Assembly: GCA_029939575.1 (NCBI GenBank)
Contig: JAOZSR010000033.1
Location: forward strand, 1 to 34,488
Origin: Fidelibacterota bacterium
GTDB taxonomy: Bacteria > Fidelibacterota > UBA2242 > JAOZSR01
Direction: 5' to 3'
Length of the DNA stretch: 34,488 nucleotides
Positions 7,145 to 15,916 of the stretch are shown one piece after another. The position numbers and the translations under genes are program-made. Under the pieces are notes generated by a model that worked only from the letters and a program-made list of their open reading frames with translations, searched no databases and was not told the DNA's origin. Numbering within the stretch: position 1 is the stretch's first letter; the number at the start of each line of letters is the position of its first letter.

Positions 7145-9517
7145 ATGTTTTTGCTGATGCAATTAAACTCATTAGCAAAAACACCTATAGTAATTATTGT
7201 CGGATTTTATTTTTCCGGAATAATAATCAATAATTATATTGATATTCCATTTTTTATATGGTGGATTTCGATCGCATCCCTCCTACTAAATACATTAATT
7301 TTCAAAAATCATAAAAATGCAGACCTGTTAATATTATCATTATTTTTATGTCTTGGAGGCTTAAACCATTCTAAAATAATGGAAACCGGGGCCAGTCATT
7401 TACAAAATTTTTCCTCAGAGCAAGAACACCAAATATCCGGATTTGTAGAAAAATGTGACCTAAAAAATAACAAAACCCAAATTACTCTGAAACAAATTTC
7501 CATTAAGAATAATAAATTTTACCCTTTTAAAGGTAAAATTCTACTTACAATAAAAAACACCCAACTTATTTTTTTATATGGGGATATAGTGGAATTTACC
7601 GGCAAAATCATTATACCATCTGGTAGACGAAATCCCGGGGAATTTGATTATAAAAAATATCTGCAAAACAATGATATTTTTGCCCTTGTTTATCTTGATA
7701 AAAACAACATTCCCCACATTCTGGAAAAAAAATATTTTTCCCTAAGACGAATTGCTAATATTGTAAAATTGAAAATAGAAGAAATTATAGACAAATCAAC
7801 TTACGGAGATCAAAATGCAATATTAAAAGCTTTGATTATTGGAATGCGGGGCGATATTACACCGGAAACAAAACAGGCTTTTATTGATTCAGGAATTATT
7901 CATGTATTGGCAGTTTCGGGGCTGCATGTCGGATATGTGACACTTGTTTTTTATGTGATATTTGGATTGCTGAGATTTCCACCCAAGACAAGAACCATTT
8001 TGACAATAATAACTTTGTTTTTCTATGCTTGTATTGTTGATTTTAAACCATCAGTAGTTAGGGCAGTTATTATGGCATCTATGGTTTTATTTGGAAAGGC
8101 TTTTGAAAAACGTTCAAATATTTATAACTCCCTCGCTACAGCGGCTCTTATCCAGACTCTGGTTTCTCCTTTACAAATCTTTGACATTGGATTCCAACTA
8201 TCCTTTACGGCTGTGTTTTCAATTATTTACATTTACAAAAATCTTAATCAAAAATTGGATAAATTGAGTAAATTCGATTTTAATAACAAATTCGTAGAAG
8301 GCATTAAACAATTATTTTTAGTCTCATTATCTGCATTATTAGGTACTTTACCCTTAACAATTTACTATTTCAACAGAATTCCCGTTATTTCATTATTAAC
8401 AAACCTTTTTGCTGTTCCATTAGTCGGATTAATCGCAGCTTTAGGTTTTGCACAAGTAATATTGGGTTATTTCTCTGATATAATAAATATTTGTTATGGT
8501 GAAATCCAAATGATTCTGATTGGTTTTCTGGAATTTTTAACAAAATTCACTTCACGCCTTCCTTTTGCCTATTTCAACATAAAATCAATATCAATTAATA
8601 TGGTGATTTATTTATACTTATTACTGTTTGCCATTTTAAATATTGAAAAGACTAAAATAAAAAAATATTTACTTTTTGGAATTATGATATCATTAAATGT
8701 AATGGTCTGGAAGAATGTTTTTACAGAGCCAAAATTAAAAATCACATTTTTCGATGTTCATCAGGGAGATGCTATCTTTTTTCAATTCCCAAAGGGTAAA
8801 AATATGTTAATTGATACAGGAGACAGAACCTTCAGAAAAAATTATGCAAAACTGGTAATTCTACCTTATTTGCAAAGAGAGGGAATTGATCAGATTGATA
8901 TCCTGTGCCTGACTCACCCACATAATGATCATATTGGCGGAGCTCCACTACTACTAAAAAATCTTGGAATTAATGAAATTTGGGAAGCAGATATTGTTGC
9001 AGCATCCAAAACCTACAAAGAAATTCATGTTCTGATTGATTCATTACAAATTCCGATTAAAAAATTACATGCCGGGGATGTTATTAATTTTTCGAAGGAT
9101 ATCAAATTATTTTGCCTTCATCCATCTAACATTTTTCTGGATCAAAAATCTAATAATTATAATGATTATTCTACTGTTTTCAAATTATCTCATAAGGATA
9201 TAGATATATTATTAACTGGAGATGCAGAGTATAAGTCTGAAGAATATGTTTCTCTTTGGGCAGATTTTCTGAATTCAGAAATCCTGAAAGTACCTCATCA
9301 TGGTAGTAAAACATCATCGACAGAACATTTCATTTCCTATATAAAGCCGGAAATCGCCATTATTTCTGTAGGAAAAGGAAATAAATTCAAACATCCATCA
9401 AAAAAAATTATATCAAGGTATAAAAAACTAGGCACACAAATTCATAGAACAGATCAAGATCATGCTTTGGTTATAGAATCAGATGGAATCAATTATGAAA
9501 TAATAAATTATCAATAA
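7145..9517 (+). CDS. comEC: ComEC/Rec2 DNA-uptake channel protein
   Basis: This 790-residue protein has the full ComEC layout. N-terminal membrane segments (about 12-70) and an OB-like soluble region (about 90-200) precede the competence membrane domain (225-500), which contains ALIIGMRGDITP and LAVSGLHVGY. A C-terminal metallo-beta-lactamase-like domain (530-790) follows. Its metal motif THPHNDHIGG (H591, H593, D595, H596), LTGDAE (690-695) and VPHHGS (716-721) are intact, which fits a nuclease that degrades one strand during uptake. ComEC carries single-stranded DNA across the inner membrane in natural transformation. It begins 24 bp after the BioD-like gene, with no obvious Shine-Dalgarno; a second ATG at 7157 is possible. 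A terminator overlaps its stop codon. No comEA, dprA or type IV pilus genes are in the window. Confidence 0.93.
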   Translation: MFLLMQLNSLAKTPIVIIVGFYFSGIIINNYIDIPFFIWWISIASLLLNTLIFKNHKNADLLILSLFLCLGGLNHSKIMETGASHLQNFSSEQEHQISGFVEKCDLKNNKTQITLKQISIKNNKFYPFKGKILLTIKNTQLIFLYGDIVEFTGKIIIPSGRRNPGEFDYKKYLQNNDIFALVYLDKNNIPHILEKKYFSLRRIANIVKLKIEEIIDKSTYGDQNAILKALIIGMRGDITPETKQAFIDSGIIHVLAVSGLHVGYVTLVFYVIFGLLRFPPKTRTILTIITLFFYACIVDFKPSVVRAVIMASMVLFGKAFEKRSNIYNSLATAALIQTLVSPLQIFDIGFQLSFTAVFSIIYIYKNLNQKLDKLSKFDFNNKFVEGIKQLFLVSLSALLGTLPLTIYYFNRIPVISLLTNLFAVPLVGLIAALGFAQVILGYFSDIINICYGEIQMILIGFLEFLTKFTSRLPFAYFNIKSISINMVIYLYLLLFAILNIEKTKIKKYLLFGIMISLNVMVWKNVFTEPKLKITFFDVHQGDAIFFQFPKGKNMLIDTGDRTFRKNYAKLVILPYLQREGIDQIDILCLTHPHNDHIGGAPLLLKNLGINEIWEADIVAASKTYKEIHVLIDSLQIPIKKLHAGDVINFSKDIKLFCLHPSNIFLDQKSNNYNDYSTVFKLSHKDIDILLTGDAEYKSEEYVSLWADFLNSEILKVPHHGSKTSSTEHFISYIKPEIAIISVGKGNKFKHPSKKIISRYKKLGTQIHRTDQDHALVIESDGINYEIINYQ

Positions 9518-9536
9518 ACAGGAACTCCTGTTTTTT
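9516..9536 (+). terminator. Rho-independent terminator after comEC
   Basis: A 7-bp stem AAACAGG (9516-9522) / CCTGTTT (9527-9533) with a 4-base loop runs into a T tract (9531-9536). The stem begins in the comEC stop codon. It ends the EndoQ-BioD-like-comEC operon before the convergent ftsX end at 9554. Confidence 0.75.
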
Positions 9537-9553
9537 GAAAGGGATAATTGAAT

Positions 9554-10420
9554 CTATGAGAGGAATTTTTTTATTGCCCTTGTACTTCCGGATATTCCCA
9601 GAATACTCCCACCAATTATTAAAAAAATATAAAAATGTATACTTACAACTGCTCGATAGTCAAAGACACTTGTAAATTGTGTATTTAACAAATAAAAAAG
9701 TGAATAAATAATCCCGGCGGAAAGAGAAGCGCCAATCATACCCTGCAAAGCGCCTTCAATAATAAAAGGAGCTTTAACAAAATTATCGGTAGCTCCAACT
9801 AATTTTAATGTAGATATTATATCTCTTCGGGCAAATATTGTCATTTTTATTGAGTTTGAAACTAAAATTACTGAGATCAAAGTCAAAGATGCGAAGACCA
9901 AAAGAATTACAGATAGTGCAATACGTTGATATTTATCTAATAAGTATAATATTTTTTTTCTATATTTAATCTCATCAACAATATTATCTTTAGATAATAT
10001 TCGGGAAATGCTTTCAATGCTAATTAAATTGCGATAAATATTCCTTAATTGGATTGTAAAAGATGGTGGTAACGGGTTCATTTCTAATAAATCAAAGATA
10101 TCTTCACCAAATTCTTTGTGAAATCTTTTTGCTGCTGAATCTGGAGATATATAATTCACTTCTTCGATTTCTACCATATTCTTAAGTTTATTTGCAAATT
10201 TATTAATTTCCTCCTGATTAGCAGATTTGTGTATGAAAATATCAACATCAAACTGAGAGCGAATATTATCTACTGCAAAAATCATATCCCGCGCACCAAC
10301 ATACCCTATACCAACCAGAATCAAAGAAATCCAGATAATGATTATTGAAAAAGCTCCAGCATATTTGGATCTGACTAATCCTCGAAAACCCTCTTTTAAA
10401 AGGAAAAAAAATATTCTCAT
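9554..10420 (-). CDS. ftsX: Cell-division ABC transporter permease FtsX
   Basis: FtsX is the membrane half of the FtsEX complex, which sits at the divisome and activates peptidoglycan hydrolases through its large extracytoplasmic loop. The protein has 288 residues with the expected topology: TM1 at 22-42, a large periplasmic loop (43-165), then TM2-TM4 at 167-189, 222-245 and 262-281. The cytoplasmic segment around ARRDIISTLKLVGATDNFVKAPF (near 197-219) is the typical FtsX coupling region after TM2. The ATG overlaps the ftsE stop by four bases (ATGA), so translation is coupled. The length is close to typical bacterial FtsX. Confidence 0.92.
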   Translation of the reverse strand: MRIFFFLLKEGFRGLVRSKYAGAFSIIIIWISLILVGIGYVGARDMIFAVDNIRSQFDVDIFIHKSANQEEINKFANKLKNMVEIEEVNYISPDSAAKRFHKEFGEDIFDLLEMNPLPPSFTIQLRNIYRNLISIESISRILSKDNIVDEIKYRKKILYLLDKYQRIALSVILLVFASLTLISVILVSNSIKMTIFARRDIISTLKLVGATDNFVKAPFIIEGALQGMIGASLSAGIIYSLFYLLNTQFTSVFDYRAVVSIHFYIFLIIGGSILGISGSTRAIKKFLS

Positions 10421-11079
10421 GTCACACTCACAATTTCTGAATTTTCAACCTGTACAAGCCTGGCATTTGGTATTCTTTTTATTAGGCTATAATTATGAGT
10501 AGCTACTATAATAGCGGTTCCCTGCTGATTTATTTTGTATAATAAATTAATTAATTCAATACTTGCCCTGGGATCAAGATTTCCGGTTGGCTCGTCGGCA
10601 AGAAGAACTATCGGCTCTTTTACCAGTGCTCTGGCAATAGCCACTCTTTGCTTTTCACCACCCGATAACTGATGAGGTTTAAAATGGACTCTGTGCCCAA
10701 GTTCTACCTGGTTTAAAATACTATAAACCTTTTTTTTTATTTGATTTAATTTATAGTGTGCCGCATACAGGCTAATGGCTACATTTTGGAAAACACTTCT
10801 GTCTGGCAATAACCGAAAATCCTGAAAAATCATTCCAACCTTACGACGTAAATAAGGTATTTGCCTGTTTTTTATTTTATTACTGGAATAATTCTGAACT
10901 AAGACATTCCCTTTTTCTGGTAATAAATCCATATAAATCAAACGTAGTAAAGTTGTTTTTCCAGAGCCGGATGGTCCGGTTAAAAATACAAAATCACCTT
11001 CATTAATGTTGAGATTAACATTTTTTATTCCGGCATCTTTAGTTTTGAAAGTATAATTTACATTTATAAATGATATCAT
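10417..11079 (-). CDS. ftsE: Cell-division ABC transporter ATPase FtsE
   Basis: This 220-residue ABC ATPase powers the FtsEX complex at the inner face of the membrane. Walker A is GPSGSGKT (35-42), the Q-loop Gln is Q86 in MIFQDFRLLPDRSV (the segment conserved in FtsE), the signature is LSGGE (138-142), Walker B is VLLADEPTG (158-166) and the switch His is in ATHN. Adjacency to ftsX separates it from LolD and other related ATPases. The start codon lies only 8 bases beyond a good -10 box and has no Shine-Dalgarno, so the mRNA is probably leaderless or nearly so. Confidence 0.93.
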   Translation of the reverse strand: MISFINVNYTFKTKDAGIKNVNLNINEGDFVFLTGPSGSGKTTLLRLIYMDLLPEKGNVLVQNYSSNKIKNRQIPYLRRKVGMIFQDFRLLPDRSVFQNVAISLYAAHYKLNQIKKKVYSILNQVELGHRVHFKPHQLSGGEKQRVAIARALVKEPIVLLADEPTGNLDPRASIELINLLYKINQQGTAIIVATHNYSLIKRIPNARLVQVENSEIVSVT

Positions 11080-11087
11080 TTGTAGAT

Positions 11088-11116
11088 AATATAATACTTC
11101 TAAAAATATAAGGCAA
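11088..11116 (-). promoter_or_regulatory. Sigma70-type promoter of ftsE-ftsX (apparently leaderless)
   Basis: On the minus strand TTGCCT (11116-11111), a 17-bp spacer and TATATT (11093-11088) form a good promoter. Transcription should start near 11081, at most a few bases before the ftsE ATG at 11079. There is no room for a ribosome site. Confidence 0.55.
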
Positions 11117-11188
11117 TGTAGAAAAATAGTTTAGCCTGAAAAATTATTGGAAATTTGATATGAAAACTATCTCCTAGGTAACATAAAA

Positions 11189-12043
11189 TCAAACCTCTGC
11201 AATAATACATATTAGTGATCCGGAAAAATCAGTCTCCAAATTTGTCATACTCTCGTAAAAAACAATATTTTTAAACCCACATTTTGATAATAGAGAAACA
11301 TATTCATCATTTGAATAGGCCTGGTAAGTTTGATTATATTTCCGAATGTTCCTGAAATTGCTATCTAAAATATAATATTCTATAATAGAAATATTTTGTT
11401 CTTCATACCAAACAGATTCTTCTAAACTCAGATATTCCCGGTTTGAAAACACTCCATGAGGGCATGTATACCATATTGCATCTTTGCAACCCATGCTTTT
11501 TACTGATTCAAATCTCAGAGGTTCTAAAAGTAACTTCCCACCCGGTTTCAAACATGACCTTATCTTTCCAAGAACCATTTTAGCGTCGGAAATTGCAAAT
11601 GTATTAAAGTCTCCAAATGTCAACATTGCAAGATTGCAACCGCCTGGATATTCAACGTTCCTTATATCATTTTCTATAAATTCGGAATCAAGTTTTCCTT
11701 CTTTTGACTTTGATCTGGCATATTTGATTGATGCGGGCGAAAAATCAATTCCAACACATTTATGGCCATATTCTGATAACATGTTTGTATAAATTCCCGG
11801 GCCACAAGCCAGATCAAGCACTTTGCTTGTCTTCTCTAATAGCAAATAATTATGAATCCAATTTATTTGTTTCTTAACTATTCTCATCCGCCTTGTTAAA
11901 ACATCATGTTCCTGGGATAAATGCTCTTTTAACACCTGAGTACTAAAATCATGATTATTCCAGGGCATTTGACAATTATTATCCCATGGAACAGGTTTTT
12001 TATTCCGATTAATTAATTCTTTTAAATTCAATAGATTTTCCAT
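11189..12043 (-). CDS. Class I SAM-dependent methyltransferase, substrate unknown
   Basis: This 284-residue protein carries a class I methyltransferase fold. Motif I is VLDLACGPG (75-83), with the acidic ribose-binding residue D100 in VGIDFS, an acidic ENDIRN segment after it, and a post-motif loop around LKPGGKLLLEPL. The N-terminal 60 residues are helical with several Trp residues, and a C-terminal cap region (about 185-284) could hold the substrate pocket. The substrate cannot be read from sequence. The ATG starts two bases after the phoH stop, so it is translationally coupled to the PIN-PhoH protein. A 109-bp gap with a separate promoter divides it from ftsE. Confidence 0.8.
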   Translation of the reverse strand: MENLLNLKELINRNKKPVPWDNNCQMPWNNHDFSTQVLKEHLSQEHDVLTRRMRIVKKQINWIHNYLLLEKTSKVLDLACGPGIYTNMLSEYGHKCVGIDFSPASIKYARSKSKEGKLDSEFIENDIRNVEYPGGCNLAMLTFGDFNTFAISDAKMVLGKIRSCLKPGGKLLLEPLRFESVKSMGCKDAIWYTCPHGVFSNREYLSLEESVWYEEQNISIIEYYILDSNFRNIRKYNQTYQAYSNDEYVSLLSKCGFKNIVFYESMTNLETDFSGSLICIIAEV

Positions 12044-12045
12044 GT

Positions 12046-13383
12046 TTATAACAGATCACTTGCTAAATCAGCTAATTCAGATCTTTCCCCTTTTTCAAGA
12101 TTAACATGAGCATATATATTTTGATTTTGCATTTTTTCTATAAGGTAACACAAGCCATTTGAAAGAATATCAAGATAAGGATGATCAATTTGAAAAATAT
12201 CGCCGGTAAAAATCATTTTGGTGTTTTCCCCGGCTCTGGTAATGATTGTTTTTACTTCATGCGGAGTAAGATTTTGAGCCTCGTCAACAATAAAAAATAC
12301 TTTTACCAGACTTCTCCCTCTTATATATGATAATGGTGCAATCATAAGTTTTTCTTTATCCAACATCTCATTAACAAGCATATGTTTTTTATCATTTGCA
12401 TCATACTGATTTTTAATTACTCCAAGATTATCAAAAATTGGTTGCATGTAAGGGTCAAGTTTAGATTTTATATCACCCGGCAGAAAACCAATATCTTTAT
12501 TACTTAATGGAATAACAGGTCTTGCCAGGAAAATTTGATTATATGATTTCCTACATTCCAGGGCTGCTGCCAGGGCTAATAAGGTCTTGCCGGTACCTGC
12601 TTTTCCTGAAAGAGTTACAAGCCGAATATCGGGATTCATTAAAGCATCTAAAGCAAAAGTCTGCTCAGCATTTCGCGGTACAATACCATAAGCCGGCCTT
12701 TTTTCCACATGACATATTGTATCATTTTGTTTATTATAAGTTGCAAGAGCTGATTTATTAGCGGAGCGTAAGATAAAAAATTGATTTGGTATTACCGGAG
12801 ATTCAATTTTGGTTTTTTCAAATTCAATTTCAAAAGGCACATTATACATCTGATCTATTACAGTCGCATCAATATTTTCCTCATACTTATAGCCTTTATA
12901 TAAAGTTGTAATATCTTTTACATGATCTGAAGTAAAATCCTGGGCATTAATCTTTACTGACCTGGCTTTCATTCTTAGATTTGCATCTTTGGAAACAAGA
13001 ATAATATTTTTTGAGGGATGTTTTTCTGCTAAACAATATGCAATATTTAAAATTTTATGATCAGGTTTATTGGGATTAAAAGCACTAAGCAAATCAGGAT
13101 GGAAATCTTTTTCAAGATGAATTGAAATATTACCCAGCCCCTTTCCTATTTTAATGCCTTTATCCAACATTATATTATTGCTAAGTGTATCCAGGGTACG
13201 AACAAATTCACGGGCCTGAAAATTAATAGTCCTATTCCCTGTCTTAAAATTATCAAGTTCTTCAATGACTGTAATTGGGATAACAACATCATTATTTTCA
13301 AATTTATAGATGCATTGGTTATCATGCAGAATAACATTTGTATCTAAAATAAAAATCTTTTTTTTTGATTTTGTTTTTTTCAT
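12046..13383 (-). CDS. PIN-domain PhoH-family ATPase (PhoH2/YlaK type)
   Basis: The protein fuses an N-terminal PIN RNase domain (about 9-150) to a C-terminal PhoH ATPase (about 230-445). PIN acidic residues are visible as D14 in LDTNV, E41/E42 in VIEELD, D108 and D132 in SKDANLR. The PhoH domain has Walker A GKAGTGKT (260-267), ARPVIPLS (287-294), LPGDIKSKLDPY (301-312) and the Walker B-type VDEAQN (366-371). PhoH2 proteins studied elsewhere act as ATP-dependent RNA helicase-ribonucleases; the same activity here is an inference from intact motifs. AGAGGTG (13389-13395) is a good ribosome site. It leads a two-gene unit with the methyltransferase. Its length of 445 residues is normal for the family. 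Confidence 0.9.
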   Translation of the reverse strand: MKKTKSKKKIFILDTNVILHDNQCIYKFENNDVVIPITVIEELDNFKTGNRTINFQAREFVRTLDTLSNNIMLDKGIKIGKGLGNISIHLEKDFHPDLLSAFNPNKPDHKILNIAYCLAEKHPSKNIILVSKDANLRMKARSVKINAQDFTSDHVKDITTLYKGYKYEENIDATVIDQMYNVPFEIEFEKTKIESPVIPNQFFILRSANKSALATYNKQNDTICHVEKRPAYGIVPRNAEQTFALDALMNPDIRLVTLSGKAGTGKTLLALAAALECRKSYNQIFLARPVIPLSNKDIGFLPGDIKSKLDPYMQPIFDNLGVIKNQYDANDKKHMLVNEMLDKEKLMIAPLSYIRGRSLVKVFFIVDEAQNLTPHEVKTIITRAGENTKMIFTGDIFQIDHPYLDILSNGLCYLIEKMQNQNIYAHVNLEKGERSELADLASDLL

Positions 13384-13543
13384 TTACACACCTCTAAATA
13401 ATTTTAATACCCTTACTATCTTACGAAAAATGTTTATCTTTTACCATTTAATATATATCCTTTTTATTTTGAAAATTTAAGGGAAGATTGTTTTAAAATA
13501 TTATTCCTGAACTTATATCATGATGTGGTAAAGGATATTAATG

Positions 13544-13568
13544 AAAAAAAGTTAAATTAACTTTTTTT
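13544..13568. terminator. AT-rich hairpin between the ROK kinase and phoH genes
   Basis: A 10-bp inverted repeat (13544-13553 with 13559-13568, loop of five) has only one G-C pair but long A and T runs on its flanks. On the minus strand it lies about 60 bases after the ROK stop codon and could end that transcript weakly. No other element is clear in the 243-bp gap. Confidence 0.35.
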
Positions 13569-13626
13569 TTGAAAGATTAAATTTATTTACATTTGAGCGA
13601 CAAAAAAAAACCTCCAATTTTTATTG

Positions 13627-14598
13627 TCATTTTTTCAATTTATGCCAGCAAAAAGCTCCGGCACCCATAACAGCAATATCTTCTTCTGATAATCCGGATT
13701 CAATAATTTTCACTTTACCTTTAAAAATCTCCATGACATTGTCTTCAAGATGTTTTTTTATGGGATTAAGCAGAATATCACCTGCTCTTGCTATACCACC
13801 ATAAATAATTATAGCTTCAGGGCAAAAAATAGCAGTAAAATCTGCAAAAGCCCGACCTAAATATTCTCCGGTAACTTCAAAAGCCTGCTTAGCAACAAGG
13901 TCACCTTCAATAGCAAAATCATAAATAATTTTCGAAGTCAGATCGGAAAATGGAATGTTTGCTATTTTACTATCATTGTTATCATTAACGAGCAAATTAT
14001 AGGCATTTCTTACTATCCCGCTTGCCGAAGCGTATGCTTCGAGGCAACCTCTTCTCCCACAACCACATTTACGACCATTTTTTTCAACAATAACATGTCC
14101 TAATTCACCGGCAAAACCATCTTGTCCATATACAAGATCACCATTAACAATAACACCACTCCCTACTCCGGTTCCCAATGTTATTTCAATAAAATTTTTC
14201 AGTCCTTTCGCTGCACCAAATTTCATTTCACCAATAGCAGCTATATTAGCATCATTTGTGATAAAAATCGGTAGGTCTATATACTTTTTAACCAAATTTA
14301 CTACATCAACAACACCCCAATTTAAATTTACAGGGTTTTCAACAGTTCCTTTATAATAGTTGGCATTTGGCGCACCAATTCCTACTCCAATTATTTTAAT
14401 TTCCGGTAAAATTTTTATGTGTTTATTGAATTTATCAAAAAGCCTTGTAAATAATTTTTCAGCCTTTTCCTGACGAATTGTAGGAATAGAATCCTTAAAA
14501 ATATAATTCCCGTTTTGCTCCATTACCCCAAAAACCGTATTTGTTCCACCGATATCAATTCCCAATACTGCTTCTTTTTTCACTATATTTACCTTCAT
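13627..14598 (-). CDS. ROK-family sugar kinase, glucokinase-like
   Basis: ROK-family kinase of 323 residues that would phosphorylate a hexose or amino-sugar with ATP in the cytoplasm. The ATP loop GIDIGGTN (13-20), the catalytic Asp in TNDAN (D116), GTGVGSG (142-148) and GELGH (E165, H168) are all present. The ROK zinc site CGCGRRGC (C178, C180, C185, with H168) is intact. Glucose or fructose is the likely substrate, but N-acetylated sugars are possible. The annotated ATG has no upstream Shine-Dalgarno. A GTG at codon 6 (14583) is preceded by AAGG within the first codons and would give a 318-residue protein that still keeps the whole ATP loop, so the true start is uncertain. It is divergent from dgt. 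Confidence 0.88.
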   Translation of the reverse strand: MKVNIVKKEAVLGIDIGGTNTVFGVMEQNGNYIFKDSIPTIRQEKAEKLFTRLFDKFNKHIKILPEIKIIGVGIGAPNANYYKGTVENPVNLNWGVVDVVNLVKKYIDLPIFITNDANIAAIGEMKFGAAKGLKNFIEITLGTGVGSGVIVNGDLVYGQDGFAGELGHVIVEKNGRKCGCGRRGCLEAYASASGIVRNAYNLLVNDNNDSKIANIPFSDLTSKIIYDFAIEGDLVAKQAFEVTGEYLGRAFADFTAIFCPEAIIIYGGIARAGDILLNPIKKHLEDNVMEIFKGKVKIIESGLSEEDIAVMGAGAFCWHKLKK

Positions 14599-14745
14599 TT
14601 TAGAAATAAATTTTTTAATGGGATAATATAATTCTCAATATTCTTTATTCCAAAAGTCAATTAATAATTGTAAAATTAATATTATGAATAATTTTGAAAA
14701 TGGCTGAAAATTTATTATTTTGTATAAAAATCAGGATAAGATTCT

Positions 14746-15843
14746 ATGAAAAAATTTATAAATAAACATGCCGAAGAAAATTTCATCAATCGTAACAAAA
14801 TTCGTGATGAAGATATCAGAGGTCCATATTTTAGAGACCAGACAGCTATTATTCACTCAATGGCTTTTCGAAGATTAAAACATAAAACCCAGGTTTTTTT
14901 CTCTCCTGACAATGACCATATTTGCACAAGAATCGAGCATAGTCTGCATGTGGCGTCAATTGCATCAACTATTTGCAAAGCACTTGGGTTGGACAATGAA
15001 CTGGCTCATGCAATTGGTCTTGGGCACGATCTTGGACATGCACCTTTCGGTCATGCCGGTGAGAAAGCTATAAATAAATTAATTAAACATCAATTTAATC
15101 ATGAATTACATAGTTTACGCGTTGTTGACAAACTAGAAAATCGTGGTGAAGGTCTAAACTTAACTTATGCCGTTAGAGATGGTATTGTGTCTCATTGTGG
15201 TGAAATAGATGAGCAATTCATAACAATAAGTGAAAAACCCAATAAATTAGAGGATCTAACTTCTCTGCCAAAATCACCATCATCCTGGGAAGGTTGTATT
15301 GTCAGAATTTGTGACTCTGTAGCCTATCTTGGGCGAGATCTGGAAGATGCTATTACAGCCAGATTAATATCTATAGACGATATTCCCAAAACCATTACCG
15401 ATAACCTTGGTACAACTAATAGTGAAATAATCAGTTCTTTGGTTTTTGATATTATTGATTGGTCAGAAAAAAACAACAAAATTGGATTCTCGGAAAACAT
15501 TTTTCAAGTTGTTAGTGCATTAAAGAATTTTAGCCGAAAAAAAATCTATAAAAACGATAAAATGAATTATTGGAATAAATATTCAGAATTTGTAATAAAA
15601 ACTCTCTTTGAATATTTAATAGATTTAATTGAAAAAAACGGGCTTGATTTTTCATTTTATTCTAAAAACAGAATGTCCTTTGTACAAAAATTTGGAAAAT
15701 ATATTGATTCCCTTCAAAAAAGGTATAAACTTGAAAACTTCAATCATGAGGTTATAATTACTGATTATCTTGCAGGAATGACTGATGCCTATGCTATTAA
15801 TAGTTTTAAAAATATTCTAACATCAGGTACATCAGGATTTTAA
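14746..15843 (+). CDS. dgt: dGTPase-like dNTP triphosphohydrolase
   Basis: An HD-domain triphosphohydrolase of 365 residues, hydrolysing dGTP (or dNTPs) to deoxynucleoside plus triphosphate. The N-terminal signature DQTAIIHSMAFRRLKHKTQVF is typical. HD metal ligands are H65 in RIEHSLHVA, H94-D95 in GHDLGHAPFGHAGE and D190 in RICDSVAYLGRDLEDA. It is of the shorter type compared with the roughly 500-residue E. coli enzyme, so substrate preference may be broader than dGTP and may need allosteric dNTP. AGGA at 14733-14736 serves the ATG nine bases on. A 73-bp gap separates it from the lipoprotein gene. Confidence 0.92.
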   Translation: MKKFINKHAEENFINRNKIRDEDIRGPYFRDQTAIIHSMAFRRLKHKTQVFFSPDNDHICTRIEHSLHVASIASTICKALGLDNELAHAIGLGHDLGHAPFGHAGEKAINKLIKHQFNHELHSLRVVDKLENRGEGLNLTYAVRDGIVSHCGEIDEQFITISEKPNKLEDLTSLPKSPSSWEGCIVRICDSVAYLGRDLEDAITARLISIDDIPKTITDNLGTTNSEIISSLVFDIIDWSEKNNKIGFSENIFQVVSALKNFSRKKIYKNDKMNYWNKYSEFVIKTLFEYLIDLIEKNGLDFSFYSKNRMSFVQKFGKYIDSLQKRYKLENFNHEVIITDYLAGMTDAYAINSFKNILTSGTSGF

Positions 15844-15916
15844 AAAAAATCAAAATAATCTTTGAATAACAAATAAATATTTCTAAACTTTAATACTTTT
15901 AAATTTAAGGATATTG

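Noticed and set aside
11101-11160. Possible third copy of the dispersed remnant upstream of ftsE
   Set aside because: Only an 11-base AT-rich string (GAAAAATAGTT) and scattered bases agree with the flank of copy B; the minus-strand translation does not keep the ELS-LNISFNIG pattern.
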